Source of the DNA: Porphyromonas sp. COT-290 OH3588 | Lineage (GTDB): Bacteria > Bacteroidota > Bacteroidia > Bacteroidales > Porphyromonadaceae | Length of the DNA stretch: 64,000 nt | Direction: 5' to 3' | NCBI RefSeq assembly: GCF_000769075.1 | Contig: NZ_JRFC01000003.1 | Span: 1 to 64,000 of the forward strand | Part shown: piece after piece, positions 56,645 to 64,000 of the stretch | Layout of the letters: each line of letters opens with the position of its first letter | Numbering within the stretch: position 1 is the stretch's first letter | Made by a program: the position numbers and the translations under genes | Notes under the pieces: model-generated | What the model saw: only the letters and a program-made list of their open reading frames with translations | The model's database searches: none | Told to the model about the DNA's origin: nothing

Positions 56645-58441
56645 CTACATCCGCTCGGGCATCTCGATGCCGAGTAGGCTCATGCCTCTCTGGATTGTCG
56701 AGGCGACCTCACGGCTTAGAGCTAAGCGGAAGCCACGCACCACTTCGTCCTCCTCCTTGAGTACCGAGAATTCGTGGTAAAACTGATTGTACTCCTTCAC
56801 CAACTCGTAGGTATAGTTCGCCACGACGGCAGGGCTGTAGCTACGGCCAGCCTCGGCTACAACCTCGGCATACTCGGCTAGACGAGCAATAAGCTCCTCT
56901 TCCTTGGGCGCAATAGCTAGGCCCAGCGTCGAGAAACGCTCGGGAATGTTCATACTGGCCTCGGCTGCACGGCGCAGCAGCGACTGAATACGTGCGTAGG
57001 TGTACTGAATGAACGAACCAGTATTGCCATTGAAGTCGATCGACTCCTTGGGGTTGAAGGTCATATTCTTGCGTGGGTCTACCTTGAGGATAAAGTACTT
57101 GAGCGAACCCAAGCCTACACGGCGAGCGACCTCTAGAGCCTCCGCCTCGTCCATATCCTTGGCCTTGCCTTGCTCTTGGGCGATCTCGTGTGCAGTGCTA
57201 ATCATCTCTGCCATCAAATCGTCGGCATCGACCACCGTTCCCTCACGGCTCTTCATCTTACCCTCGGGTAGCTCTACCATGCCATAGCTGAAGTGTACCA
57301 GCCCCTTACCAAACTCAAAGCCGAGTTTGTCAAGCACGATTGATAGGACTTGGAAATGGTAATTCTGCTCGTTACCTACCACATAGACCATCTTATTGAT
57401 TGGATAATCCACGAAGCGTAGCTTAGCTGTACCAATATCCTGCGTCATATAGACAGATGTGCCGTCCGAGCGTAATAGGATCTTGCGGTCGAGCCCCTCG
57501 GCGGTAAGGTCTGCCCACACAGAGCCGTCCTCGTCACGAGTGAAGATACCAGCCTCTAGCCCACGAAGTACTTCGTCGCGCCCTACAAGGTAAGTGTCGG
57601 ACTCGTAGTAAATCTTATCAAAATCTACCCCCATACGCTTGTAGGTTTCGTCGAAGCCGGCATACACCCACTGGTTCATACGCTTCCATAGGGCTACAGT
57701 TGCCTCATCGCCCTCCTCCCACTTGCGCAGCAGGTCACGAGCCTCAGCCATTAGAGTAGAGGCGGCCTCGGCCTCCTCCTTAGTCTTACCCATGGCCATG
57801 AGTCCGCTGACCTCGGCTTTGTAATGCTTGTCGAAAAGCACATAGAAGTCGCCTATGAGATGATCGCCCTTGACGCCACGGCTCTCGGGCGTAGCTCCCT
57901 CACCCCACTTGATCCATGCAAGCATCGACTTGCAGATGTGAATGCCTCTATCATTGACGATATTGGTCTTGACCACCCTTTGACCATTGGCCTTGAGAAT
58001 CTCTGCAAGGCTATAGCCCAGCAGGTTGTTGCGCACATGACCTAGGTGCAGGGGCTTATTGGTATTGGGAGATGAGTACTCGATCATCACTAGCGGATCT
58101 TCATCGCTTGCCACACGATGCCCATAGTTGGGTGTCGAGGCAATCTCATCGAAGAGCTCCAGCCAAGCCGATGAGGCAATCGTCAAGTTGAGAAAACCTT
58201 TGATGACCTGCACCGCAGCAACAGTAGGCTCGTGCGCCAGCAGATAGTCGCCAATCTCCTGAGCCGTAACTTCAGGGGACTTACGGCTGATCTTGAGCAG
58301 AGGGAAAGCCACGAGCGTGAGATGCCCCTCAAACTCTTTCTTACACTTCTGTAACTGAATCTGAGCCTCGGCTGGGGTTTGCTCATAAAGAGCCTCTACG
58401 GCACGAGCAATCGCTGTATTGAGTTTAGTGATAATCGACAT
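56645..58441 (-). CDS. argS: arginyl-tRNA synthetase
   Basis: Class I enzyme that charges tRNA-Arg. 598 residues: an N-terminal additional domain (about 1-110), the HIGH-type motif in SSPNTNKPLHLGHVRNN near 123-139, the KMSK-equivalent GKMKSREGTVVDADDLM near 390, and a C-terminal DALR anticodon domain (about 470-598) with FIQYTYARIQSLLRR. A TAACTTTG -7 box lies about 25-32 nt upstream (complement of 58466-58473). Repeat copy 6 lies beyond it, pointing to argS. Confidence 0.96.
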   Translation of the reverse strand: MSIITKLNTAIARAVEALYEQTPAEAQIQLQKCKKEFEGHLTLVAFPLLKISRKSPEVTAQEIGDYLLAHEPTVAAVQVIKGFLNLTIASSAWLELFDEIASTPNYGHRVASDEDPLVMIEYSSPNTNKPLHLGHVRNNLLGYSLAEILKANGQRVVKTNIVNDRGIHICKSMLAWIKWGEGATPESRGVKGDHLIGDFYVLFDKHYKAEVSGLMAMGKTKEEAEAASTLMAEARDLLRKWEEGDEATVALWKRMNQWVYAGFDETYKRMGVDFDKIYYESDTYLVGRDEVLRGLEAGIFTRDEDGSVWADLTAEGLDRKILLRSDGTSVYMTQDIGTAKLRFVDYPINKMVYVVGNEQNYHFQVLSIVLDKLGFEFGKGLVHFSYGMVELPEGKMKSREGTVVDADDLMAEMISTAHEIAQEQGKAKDMDEAEALEVARRVGLGSLKYFILKVDPRKNMTFNPKESIDFNGNTGSFIQYTYARIQSLLRRAAEASMNIPERFSTLGLAIAPKEEELIARLAEYAEVVAEAGRSYSPAVVANYTYELVKEYNQFYHEFSVLKEEDEVVRGFRLALSREVASTIQRGMSLLGIEMPERM

Positions 58442-58699
58442 AGAGTTTTTGAATTGATTTTAAGCTACAAAGTTAATAAAAACGCCTCAATCCTAAATTT
58501 CCCAGATCTTAGTAGCAGGGGTATGCCCCTCTCCCTGATTGACGGCTTTTCATGGTACAGTACTGCATCTACTCTTTGGGGCTAAAGTATGTGATGCCTA
58601 TGAATTAACAAATATATACAAATCAAGCAGTAGAATTTATATGTTTGGAGAAGTATTGGAGCATAAGCCCAATAGGCTACGGATAGTAACCCCAAAAGT

Positions 58700-59047
58700 G
58701 GCAGACTGCGTATTTGGCCTCTAGGAGGCTCTACACGGCGTCCGAACTTGTTTTAGTACTTAGCCCCTAGCCGAGCAAAAACAACCACCCAAAAGACTTA
58801 CGGCATAAACCACTACTAAACAAACATATAAAATCAAATCCAAAGCAACTCCATACGTTCGTAGCACAGTTTTGAGATTTTCGCCCCATCAATCCTTGCC
58901 GATTGATGGACATGCCTCAACAGATTAGCCCACCAATCCGAATAAATCTTCCCATCAATTACTCTCAACTGACCAAACGCCCTTAACAAACGACCTCCCC
59001 ATTCCAACAAACTCTTCAATAAACCTTTAACAGTCCTTAACTAAAAA
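58700..59047 (-). repeat. 348-bp intergenic element, copy 6
   Basis: 348 bp, minus orientation, pointing to argS. Landmarks by offset: CTTTTTTAGTTAAGGACTG at 0; GATGGGAAGATTTATTCGG near 90; GGATTGGTGGGCTAATC at 109; CATGTCCATCAATC near 133; GGATTGATGGGGCGAAAATC after it; GCTCGGCTAGGGGCTAAG near 270; TAGAGCCTCCTAGAGGCC near 312; CAAATACGCAGTCTGCC at the end. The last 17 nt are the same as in copy 1. The minus-strand frame 58834-59019 inside it is not conserved. I see nothing else in the 750-bp gap except the two flanking -7 boxes. Confidence 0.85.
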
Positions 59048-59153
59048 AGCGACAAACGTCTGCAAGAAATCGCCAAATCTGAGCCACTAGCGGGCTGAGG
59101 CTCTGTGACACGTAACAAAAACTATCAAGAGCGAGAGCTCACGTTTATTTGGC

Positions 59154-59161
59154 TAAATTTG
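59154..59161 (+). promoter_or_regulatory. -7 box of the S9 peptidase gene
   Basis: TAAATTTG, matching TAnnTTTG, 30 nt before the ATG; no TTG at 19-21 nt. Confidence 0.5.
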
Positions 59162-59191
59162 TGAGGATAACGAACAATCATCATCAACTCT

Positions 59192-61801
59192 ATGCATACA
59201 CGTTATACGCTATCGCTATTCGCTGCTTTTACGCTACTGGCGACTTTCGGGTCAGTAGCACAGACAGACAGCATTCCCAGTCATCAATCGACTAAGGCCA
59301 CGCAGGAGGTAGAGCGCCCCAAGCTCCCTGCCACACAGCTACGTTACCGAGGGCCAATCTCCATCGGTGCGCCAATCCTATCGGATAGCCTCGATGTACA
59401 CGCACGGCCATTCGACTTAGGTACATCAGCCTCTAGCCTCATCAGTCTTAGCCCCGAGAGCAATATCTATCGAACAATTGAGGCCGATGACCAAGGCGTC
59501 TTCACGACGACCACCACCCCTTTTGCCTCGAAGCAGGAGCTACAAGCTCATCTCTATGGCTTCTACTTGCTCTCTGGCAGCTATGCCAAGGGAAAAGTCA
59601 GCATCGAGTGCGATGCGCCGTGGGAGCTCTACCACAATGGCAAGAAGATAGGTTCTGGTCAGGGGAAAGCCTTGGCCGATAGTACAGCATCTACTCGGCT
59701 ACCCATTACCCTTGCGCCCGAGATGCATACGCTTCTGCTCAAAGTACAGCCGCTCAATGAGGAAAAGGCCTCCAAGACCATTAGCCTAAGGGCAGGCTTT
59801 ACACCCGATAGAGCAGACGCAGATATTCGCCTGCTAACCGAGCCTACGAGATACCCCGATCTCAGCTATATGATCTATGGCTCAACCCTCTCGGGGGTAC
59901 GTATCTCCCCCTCGGGTCAATACAGTATCCTCTACCTGACCGAGCCGGTGGCAGGTAAGCCAAGCCATCACCGTGCGTACCTATACAGAGGCACTAAGCG
60001 CCTCGGGGAGCTATCGGGCGTGGCGGCTCGAGCGCAGTGGTTACCGAAACAAGATAGGCTCTACTTCGACGAAGCCTCGGCTTATGGACGTAGCCTATAC
60101 TATCTCGACCCTACGACGATGATGCGTGAGCTCATCTGCCGGCAGATCCCAGAGGGGCGCTACATCGTGTCGCCCAATGAAACAGCTCTCGTCTTCTTCC
60201 CCGAAGACAAAGGACCAGAGTACAAAAAGACCCTCGACCGCTTCGCTTCGGCAGATGAGCGGATCAAGGGTTTTAGGGACAGGAGCTTCTTGGCCGTTTT
60301 TGATCTAAAGACAGAAACTTATCGACGCCTTACTTTCGGCTCTCGAGGGACAATGCTACAAGATATGGCTTCGGACGATAGCAAGCTCATATTCTCCGTG
60401 CATACCCCTACGCCCGCCAAAAGTCCGTTTAGGAAGTCGGACTTCTACGAGCTCAATCTAGGTACAATGGCGGTCGATACCCTATTTACCAATTCGATAG
60501 ACATATCTAGCGTACGCTACACCTCGGACAATCAGCATTTGGTCGTCAAAGGGTCCGCTGCTAGCTTCGACTATATCGGTGCGGTTGTGCCCAAAGGCAG
60601 TGCAGTGAATGTCTTTGACGAACAGCTATTCCTCTACGATAGAGCCAATAAGTCCGCCCGAGCACTTACCAAATCTCTGGATCGCACGATCGCCTCTGTG
60701 CAGGTACCACGAGATCGCTTCGAGGCGTATTGCCTAGCAGAGGTAGGCGACGAGCGGGCGATCTATCAGATTGATCTGGCGACGGGACGCACCAACAGAC
60801 TCAGCCAGAGGGAGGAGGTTGTCAAGTTTTTTGCTGTTTCTCGCCGAGGTCAGGAGCTGGTCTATGTCGGGCAGAGCGCACTTAGCTCCGATCGGTTCTA
60901 TGCCATAGATACCAAGCGGGGTCGGGAGCAACTGGTCTACGACTTCGCAGCCGAGAAGATGCAGCATCTAGAGGCGGGCACGGTCAAGGATTGGGATTGG
61001 ACTGCACCAGACGGCACACGCATCGAGGGACGATATTATCTACCTCATGGCTTTGACCCCAGCAAGAAGTACCCGATGCTGGTCTACTACTATGGCGGCA
61101 CCTCACCGGTACATCGCGGCTTCGAGGGGGCTTATTCTCTATCCATGTACGCCTCGCTTGGCTACGTTGTCTATAGCCTCAACCCCAGTGGGGCGACTGG
61201 CTACGGACAGGAGTTCGCTGCACGCCACATCAACGCATGGGGTAAGCGTACGGCTGACGAAATCATCGGAGCGGTCAAAGACTTCTGCAAGGCACACGCC
61301 TTCGTCAATGACAAGAAAATCGGCTGTATGGGGGCGAGCTATGGTGGCTTTATGACGCAGTACCTACAGACTCAGACGGATATTTTCGCAGCAGCAGTCA
61401 GCCATGCAGGGATCTCTGCCATTGCGTCCTACTGGGGCGAAGGCTTCTGGGGCGTGGGGTACAGCACGATTGCCAGCAAGGATAGCTATCCGTGGAATAA
61501 CCCTAAGCTATACACCGAGCAGAGTCCACTCTATCTGGCGGACAAAATCCACACCCCACTATTGCTCATTCACGGTCTGTCGGATACTAATGTCCCCGCA
61601 GGAGAGAGCTGGCAAATGTTTAATGCGTTGCGCATACTAGGAAGGCCTGTCGAATTCGTTGGTGTATATGGGGAGGATCATCACATCTTGGATCCGCAGA
61701 AGCGGTACGAATGGTCTTCGGCGATCATGGCATTCTTCGCCAAGTACCTACAAGACAACCCTACATGGTGGGACGACCTCTTCCCCAAGACGGGCGTATA
61801 G
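59192..61801 (+). CDS. secreted S9 family prolyl oligopeptidase-type peptidase
   Basis: 869 residues. The signal peptide SLFAAFTLLATFGSV is cut near VAQ (24). An N-terminal extension and beta-propeller region (about 50-600) is followed by an alpha/beta hydrolase domain with the nucleophile elbow GASYGG (Ser716), Asp798 in HGLSDTNVP and a His in GEDHH (830/831). This is the triad of S9 di-/oligopeptidases such as DPP IV and acylaminoacyl peptidases. In asaccharolytic or amino-acid-fermenting oral Bacteroidales such enzymes process peptides in the periplasm. The exact specificity is not visible. A lipoprotein gene follows 51 nt later. Confidence 0.9.
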   Translation: MHTRYTLSLFAAFTLLATFGSVAQTDSIPSHQSTKATQEVERPKLPATQLRYRGPISIGAPILSDSLDVHARPFDLGTSASSLISLSPESNIYRTIEADDQGVFTTTTTPFASKQELQAHLYGFYLLSGSYAKGKVSIECDAPWELYHNGKKIGSGQGKALADSTASTRLPITLAPEMHTLLLKVQPLNEEKASKTISLRAGFTPDRADADIRLLTEPTRYPDLSYMIYGSTLSGVRISPSGQYSILYLTEPVAGKPSHHRAYLYRGTKRLGELSGVAARAQWLPKQDRLYFDEASAYGRSLYYLDPTTMMRELICRQIPEGRYIVSPNETALVFFPEDKGPEYKKTLDRFASADERIKGFRDRSFLAVFDLKTETYRRLTFGSRGTMLQDMASDDSKLIFSVHTPTPAKSPFRKSDFYELNLGTMAVDTLFTNSIDISSVRYTSDNQHLVVKGSAASFDYIGAVVPKGSAVNVFDEQLFLYDRANKSARALTKSLDRTIASVQVPRDRFEAYCLAEVGDERAIYQIDLATGRTNRLSQREEVVKFFAVSRRGQELVYVGQSALSSDRFYAIDTKRGREQLVYDFAAEKMQHLEAGTVKDWDWTAPDGTRIEGRYYLPHGFDPSKKYPMLVYYYGGTSPVHRGFEGAYSLSMYASLGYVVYSLNPSGATGYGQEFAARHINAWGKRTADEIIGAVKDFCKAHAFVNDKKIGCMGASYGGFMTQYLQTQTDIFAAAVSHAGISAIASYWGEGFWGVGYSTIASKDSYPWNNPKLYTEQSPLYLADKIHTPLLLIHGLSDTNVPAGESWQMFNALRILGRPVEFVGVYGEDHHILDPQKRYEWSSAIMAFFAKYLQDNPTWWDDLFPKTGV

Positions 61802-61852
61802 CCCTGTCAGAGTAGAACCTGAGGGTATAAACATTCATCAAATACTAGACTT

Positions 61853-62749
61853 ATGAAACGAATTTGTTTGCTTATCGCTGCACTCTTGGTGCTAGCTTCG
61901 TGTGACAAAAAGTCGAAGGACGTACCTAAGCCACCCAAGATTGACGAACTGAAAGAACCCTTCTTCAAGGGGCGAATCCCGCTTCTTGGCGAATATCTGG
62001 TGCACGACTTCGAGCTCGTTGGCTCCGTCACTCAGATGACTAGCGAGATCGAGGGCGTCATGTTCAGCAGGGTTGAACGCATCTTCCAACCTCCCTACTT
62101 AGTAGAAGCAATCACACACAGCGAGCATGGTTCAGACGCTAAGCGCTACACATACATCACACACCCCAAGCTGGGGCGTCCTGTGATCTCTGCAGTCTAT
62201 GTAGAGCACAAGCCCTCTAGGCCATATACAGTCAATTACTTCTACGACAAGGCGGGCAATATGGTACTTGAGCGACGCATTCAGGGGGAGAAGGTAGAGC
62301 AAGAAGTGCGCTATATGTACGACTACGCCAAGCGAGAGGTAAGCATACGTATCGTACGAGATGGCGTCGAGAGCCCCAAGGATCAGCCCTACTGCGCCCA
62401 AGACAAGAAGGGACGCATTGCTTGGATATACACATATCTTGACGGACAACCTTCGCAGAGAAACGACTACCAATACGACGATCTAGGAAATATTGTACAG
62501 ACCGAGCAGACCACCTACGCCAACAAGAGTAGCGTCAAGAAGGTTACGAAGTTTAAGTACAATAGAGAGGGCCTCGTGACGAGCTCAGAAACCTTGCTAA
62601 ACGGCTCGGTCGAGAGCAAACAAATGATGGAGTACGAGCTAGACCGAGAGAGTAACTGGACACGCAAAACGGTCAAGAGCTATGACGGCAAGGGCGAACT
62701 CACTGGCACGCTCGTCACCAAGCGTACGATTACCTACAAGAAGAAATAG
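61853..62749 (+). CDS. lipoprotein with YD-like repeats, function unknown
   Basis: 298 residues; lipoprotein signal ending LASC (Cys about 17). The rest is a chain of beta-hairpin repeats with Tyr/Asp-rich turns (VNYFYDKAGNMV, YDYAKREV, YQYDDLGNIVQTEQ, FKYNREGLVTSSE, YELDRESNWTRK), like the YD repeats of Rhs-type proteins in miniature. Such lipoproteins are common in Bacteroidota and lack an assigned role. It starts 51 nt after the S9 peptidase and may be co-transcribed. Confidence 0.75.
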   Translation: MKRICLLIAALLVLASCDKKSKDVPKPPKIDELKEPFFKGRIPLLGEYLVHDFELVGSVTQMTSEIEGVMFSRVERIFQPPYLVEAITHSEHGSDAKRYTYITHPKLGRPVISAVYVEHKPSRPYTVNYFYDKAGNMVLERRIQGEKVEQEVRYMYDYAKREVSIRIVRDGVESPKDQPYCAQDKKGRIAWIYTYLDGQPSQRNDYQYDDLGNIVQTEQTTYANKSSVKKVTKFKYNREGLVTSSETLLNGSVESKQMMEYELDRESNWTRKTVKSYDGKGELTGTLVTKRTITYKKK

Positions 62750-62771
62750 GCTGCCGACAGCCTAGAAACAG

Positions 62772-62820
62772 TTAGCCCCGCTGGAGCGATCTCCTAAGAG
62801 ATGTTCTCCAGCGGGGCTAA
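62772..62820. terminator. bidirectional terminator between the lipoprotein gene and deoC
   Basis: A perfect 15-bp stem TTAGCCCCGCTGGAG with a 19-nt loop lies between convergent genes. Confidence 0.85.
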
Positions 62821-62844
62821 TTTGTAGGACGAGGTCCACTCGCC

Positions 62845-63717
62845 TTATAGAATTTCCTTGTGCAGATTCGCCACTAGGCTACTTGCTCCGATGCGTAGCA
62901 GCTCTGGCGTGAGCCATTCCTCGCCGAGGATATGCTTGACGAGCGTGTAGTACTTCACCGCATCTTCGGCAGTCTTGATGCCACCGCTGAACTTGATGCC
63001 TCGCTTGTGGCCATACTTCGTGTGGTACTCCTTGAGCACCGTACACATGATGTAGGCAGCCTCTAGGCTAGCACCGGGATATTCCTTACCAGTAGAGGTC
63101 TTGAGGAAGTCTGCCCCTGCATAGAGCGAGAGGATAGAGGCACGACGAATGGCCTCTGGCTCGGCGAGTGCACCCGTTTCAAGGATTACTTTGAGGTGCG
63201 CATCTCTACAAGCCGCTTTCTGCTCTTCGATTTCGCTGCTTGCCTCTTCGTAGTCGCCCTCTAGGAACTTGCCGAGGTTGAGCACGATGTCTATTTCATC
63301 TGCTCCAGCAGCCACGGCGAGAGCGGTCTCGGCAATTTTAACCTCGATGAAGCTCTGCGAGGCTGGGAATGCACCACTAACACAAGCTACACGTACGTTT
63401 GGTGCAGTAAGGGTTTCACGCACTGTGCTCACGAAGTTGGGGTACACGCAGATGGCTGCTACGTTGGGGATACTGTCGTCTAGCCCATCATAGTCATTGA
63501 CCTGCTCTGTGAATTTGGCAACCTTGGTCTCCGTATCTGCGCCCATCAGGGTCGTGAGGTCGATCGTGCCGTGAAGAAATTTCTTAACCTCTACCGTATT
63601 ATTGGCTTCAAACTCGGCATCGAGGATCTTGGCTATGGCACTCTGTAGCGCCTCGCCCATGAGGGCTGGGGCAAACGAGGCGAAAGCCTCTTCGTACTTA
63701 CTTATTGTCTGTTCCAT
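62845..63717 (-). CDS. deoC: deoxyribose-phosphate aldolase
   Basis: Splits deoxyribose-5-phosphate to glyceraldehyde-3-phosphate and acetaldehyde in deoxynucleoside catabolism. 290 residues with DEIDIVLNLGKFLEG, LKVILETGAL (active-site Lys) and ADFLKTSTGKEYPGAS carrying the Schiff-base Lys. It is longer than the E. coli protein by an N-terminal helical part, as is usual in Bacteroidota. It overlaps the MazG-like gene by 20 nt. Confidence 0.94.
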   Translation of the reverse strand: MEQTISKYEEAFASFAPALMGEALQSAIAKILDAEFEANNTVEVKKFLHGTIDLTTLMGADTETKVAKFTEQVNDYDGLDDSIPNVAAICVYPNFVSTVRETLTAPNVRVACVSGAFPASQSFIEVKIAETALAVAAGADEIDIVLNLGKFLEGDYEEASSEIEEQKAACRDAHLKVILETGALAEPEAIRRASILSLYAGADFLKTSTGKEYPGASLEAAYIMCTVLKEYHTKYGHKRGIKFSGGIKTAEDAVKYYTLVKHILGEEWLTPELLRIGASSLVANLHKEIL

Positions 63718-64000
63718 TTAGTTTAGGATTATTGATATGTCTAGTCTTGTCTCGGCTCGTTTTCTTCTCCAGATTGCGTGCGAAAGCCTCAGTTAGGTCT
63801 ACACCCGTCTGGTTGGCCAGACAGAGCAACACCCACAGCACATCGGCCATCTCGTCGCCTAGATCATGGCTCTCGCCTGCCTTGAAGCTCTGATCGCCGT
63901 ATTTGCGTGCCATCACTCGAGCCAGCTCGCCGACCTCTTCGGTAAGTATCGCCATATTAGTTAGCTCGCCGAAGTAGCGTACGCCGTAGGTCTTGATCCA
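63698..64000 (-). CDS. MazG-like nucleotide pyrophosphohydrolase (5' end outside window)
   Basis: The frame is open past the first Met (63955) to the window edge and reads WIKTYGVRYFGELTN before it, the conserved run of this family, so the gene starts beyond 64000. The visible part has ILTEEVGELARVMARKYGDQ and DEMADVLWVLLCLAN, the EExxE...ExxD magnesium site of all-alpha NTP pyrophosphatases. A basic tail (KKTSRDKTRH) ends it. It probably hydrolyses non-canonical nucleoside triphosphates. It overlaps deoC, a common pairing in Bacteroidota. Confidence 0.9.
   Translation of the reverse strand, partial: WIKTYGVRYFGELTNMAILTEEVGELARVMARKYGDQSFKAGESHDLGDEMADVLWVLLCLANQTGVDLTEAFARNLEKKTSRDKTRHINNPKLNGTDNK

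Noticed and set aside
58834-59019. 61-codon minus-strand frame whose translation resembles that of copies 2 and 5
   Set aside because: The similarity follows from DNA similarity. Copy 4 has stops in the same frame and copy 2 soon after, so I do not call a gene or a decayed transposase.

Overview
The window comes from a Bacteroidota chromosome and most resembles a Porphyromonas-type member of the Bacteroidales. Four things point there. Many transcription units start behind the Bacteroidota promoter (TAnnTTTG at -7, often TTG or TTTG about 19-21 nt upstream). There is a SusC/SusD outer-membrane pair. One secreted protein carries a type IX secretion (T9SS) C-terminal sorting domain. The gene content is typical: menaquinone methyltransferase, BioG-type biotin genes, pyruvoyl arginine decarboxylase, many SPII lipoproteins. 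Nothing looks like a prophage, insertion sequence, CRISPR array or rRNA operon, so this is mostly chromosomal backbone with an unusual load of intergenic repeats.

Layout. 1-1.9 kb: an edge-truncated gene, repeats and pyruvoyl arginine decarboxylase. 1.9-9.5 kb (minus strand): a protein of unknown function, a Wzz/BY-kinase-like membrane protein, pncB and nadD (NAD salvage), then bioF-bioG-bioC-rnhB. 10.2-14.7 kb (plus): pheS, nth, two tandem rhomboids and an EEP-fold phosphohydrolase. 14.8-19 kb (minus): NAD(P)HX repair protein and mutS2. 19.7-26.4 kb (minus): flavodoxin, then aroE, menG, purC, phoH and malQ as one operon read from malQ to aroE. 27-31 kb (plus): a T9SS cargo protein and HtrA. 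31.3-39.4 kb (plus): a compact starch/malto-oligosaccharide locus, susB-susC-susD-susE. 39.5-42.4 kb (minus): a large lipoprotein preceded by two very small overlapping ORFs. 43.4-47.1 kb (plus): secreted EEP enzyme, 5'-nucleotidase lipoprotein and an exonuclease-like membrane protein. Then tRNA-Leu, an ABC exporter, a Crp/Fnr regulator, nhaA, rpmH, two acyltransferase-like genes, mnmA, a Fic protein, argS, an S9 peptidase, a lipoprotein, deoC and a MazG-like gene running off the right edge.

How genes work together. SusC/D/E would bind and import malto-oligosaccharides, SusB (GH97) would trim them in the periplasm and MalQ would process them in the cytoplasm. PncB and NadD make deamido-NAD, and the yjeF-type protein handles damaged NAD(P)H. 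BioC and BioG make and unmask the pimeloyl-ACP that BioF consumes. The EEP enzyme and nucleotidase look like a secreted phosphate/nucleotide scavenging pair.

The most unusual thing is not a gene. Six intergenic regions (576-924, 9697-10041, 19231-19579, 28963-29309, 42925-43272, 58700-59047) carry the same 345-349 bp element. Its landmarks sit at nearly the same offset in each copy, although the sequence has diverged. All six copies point the same way relative to the gene that follows and lie upstream of that gene's likely promoter. The centre contains a CCACCAATC segment that can pair with either of two flanking GATTGGTGG segments, with one compensatory change between copies. I do not recognise this element. 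It could be a structured RNA, an upstream regulatory or insulator element, or an old non-autonomous mobile element.
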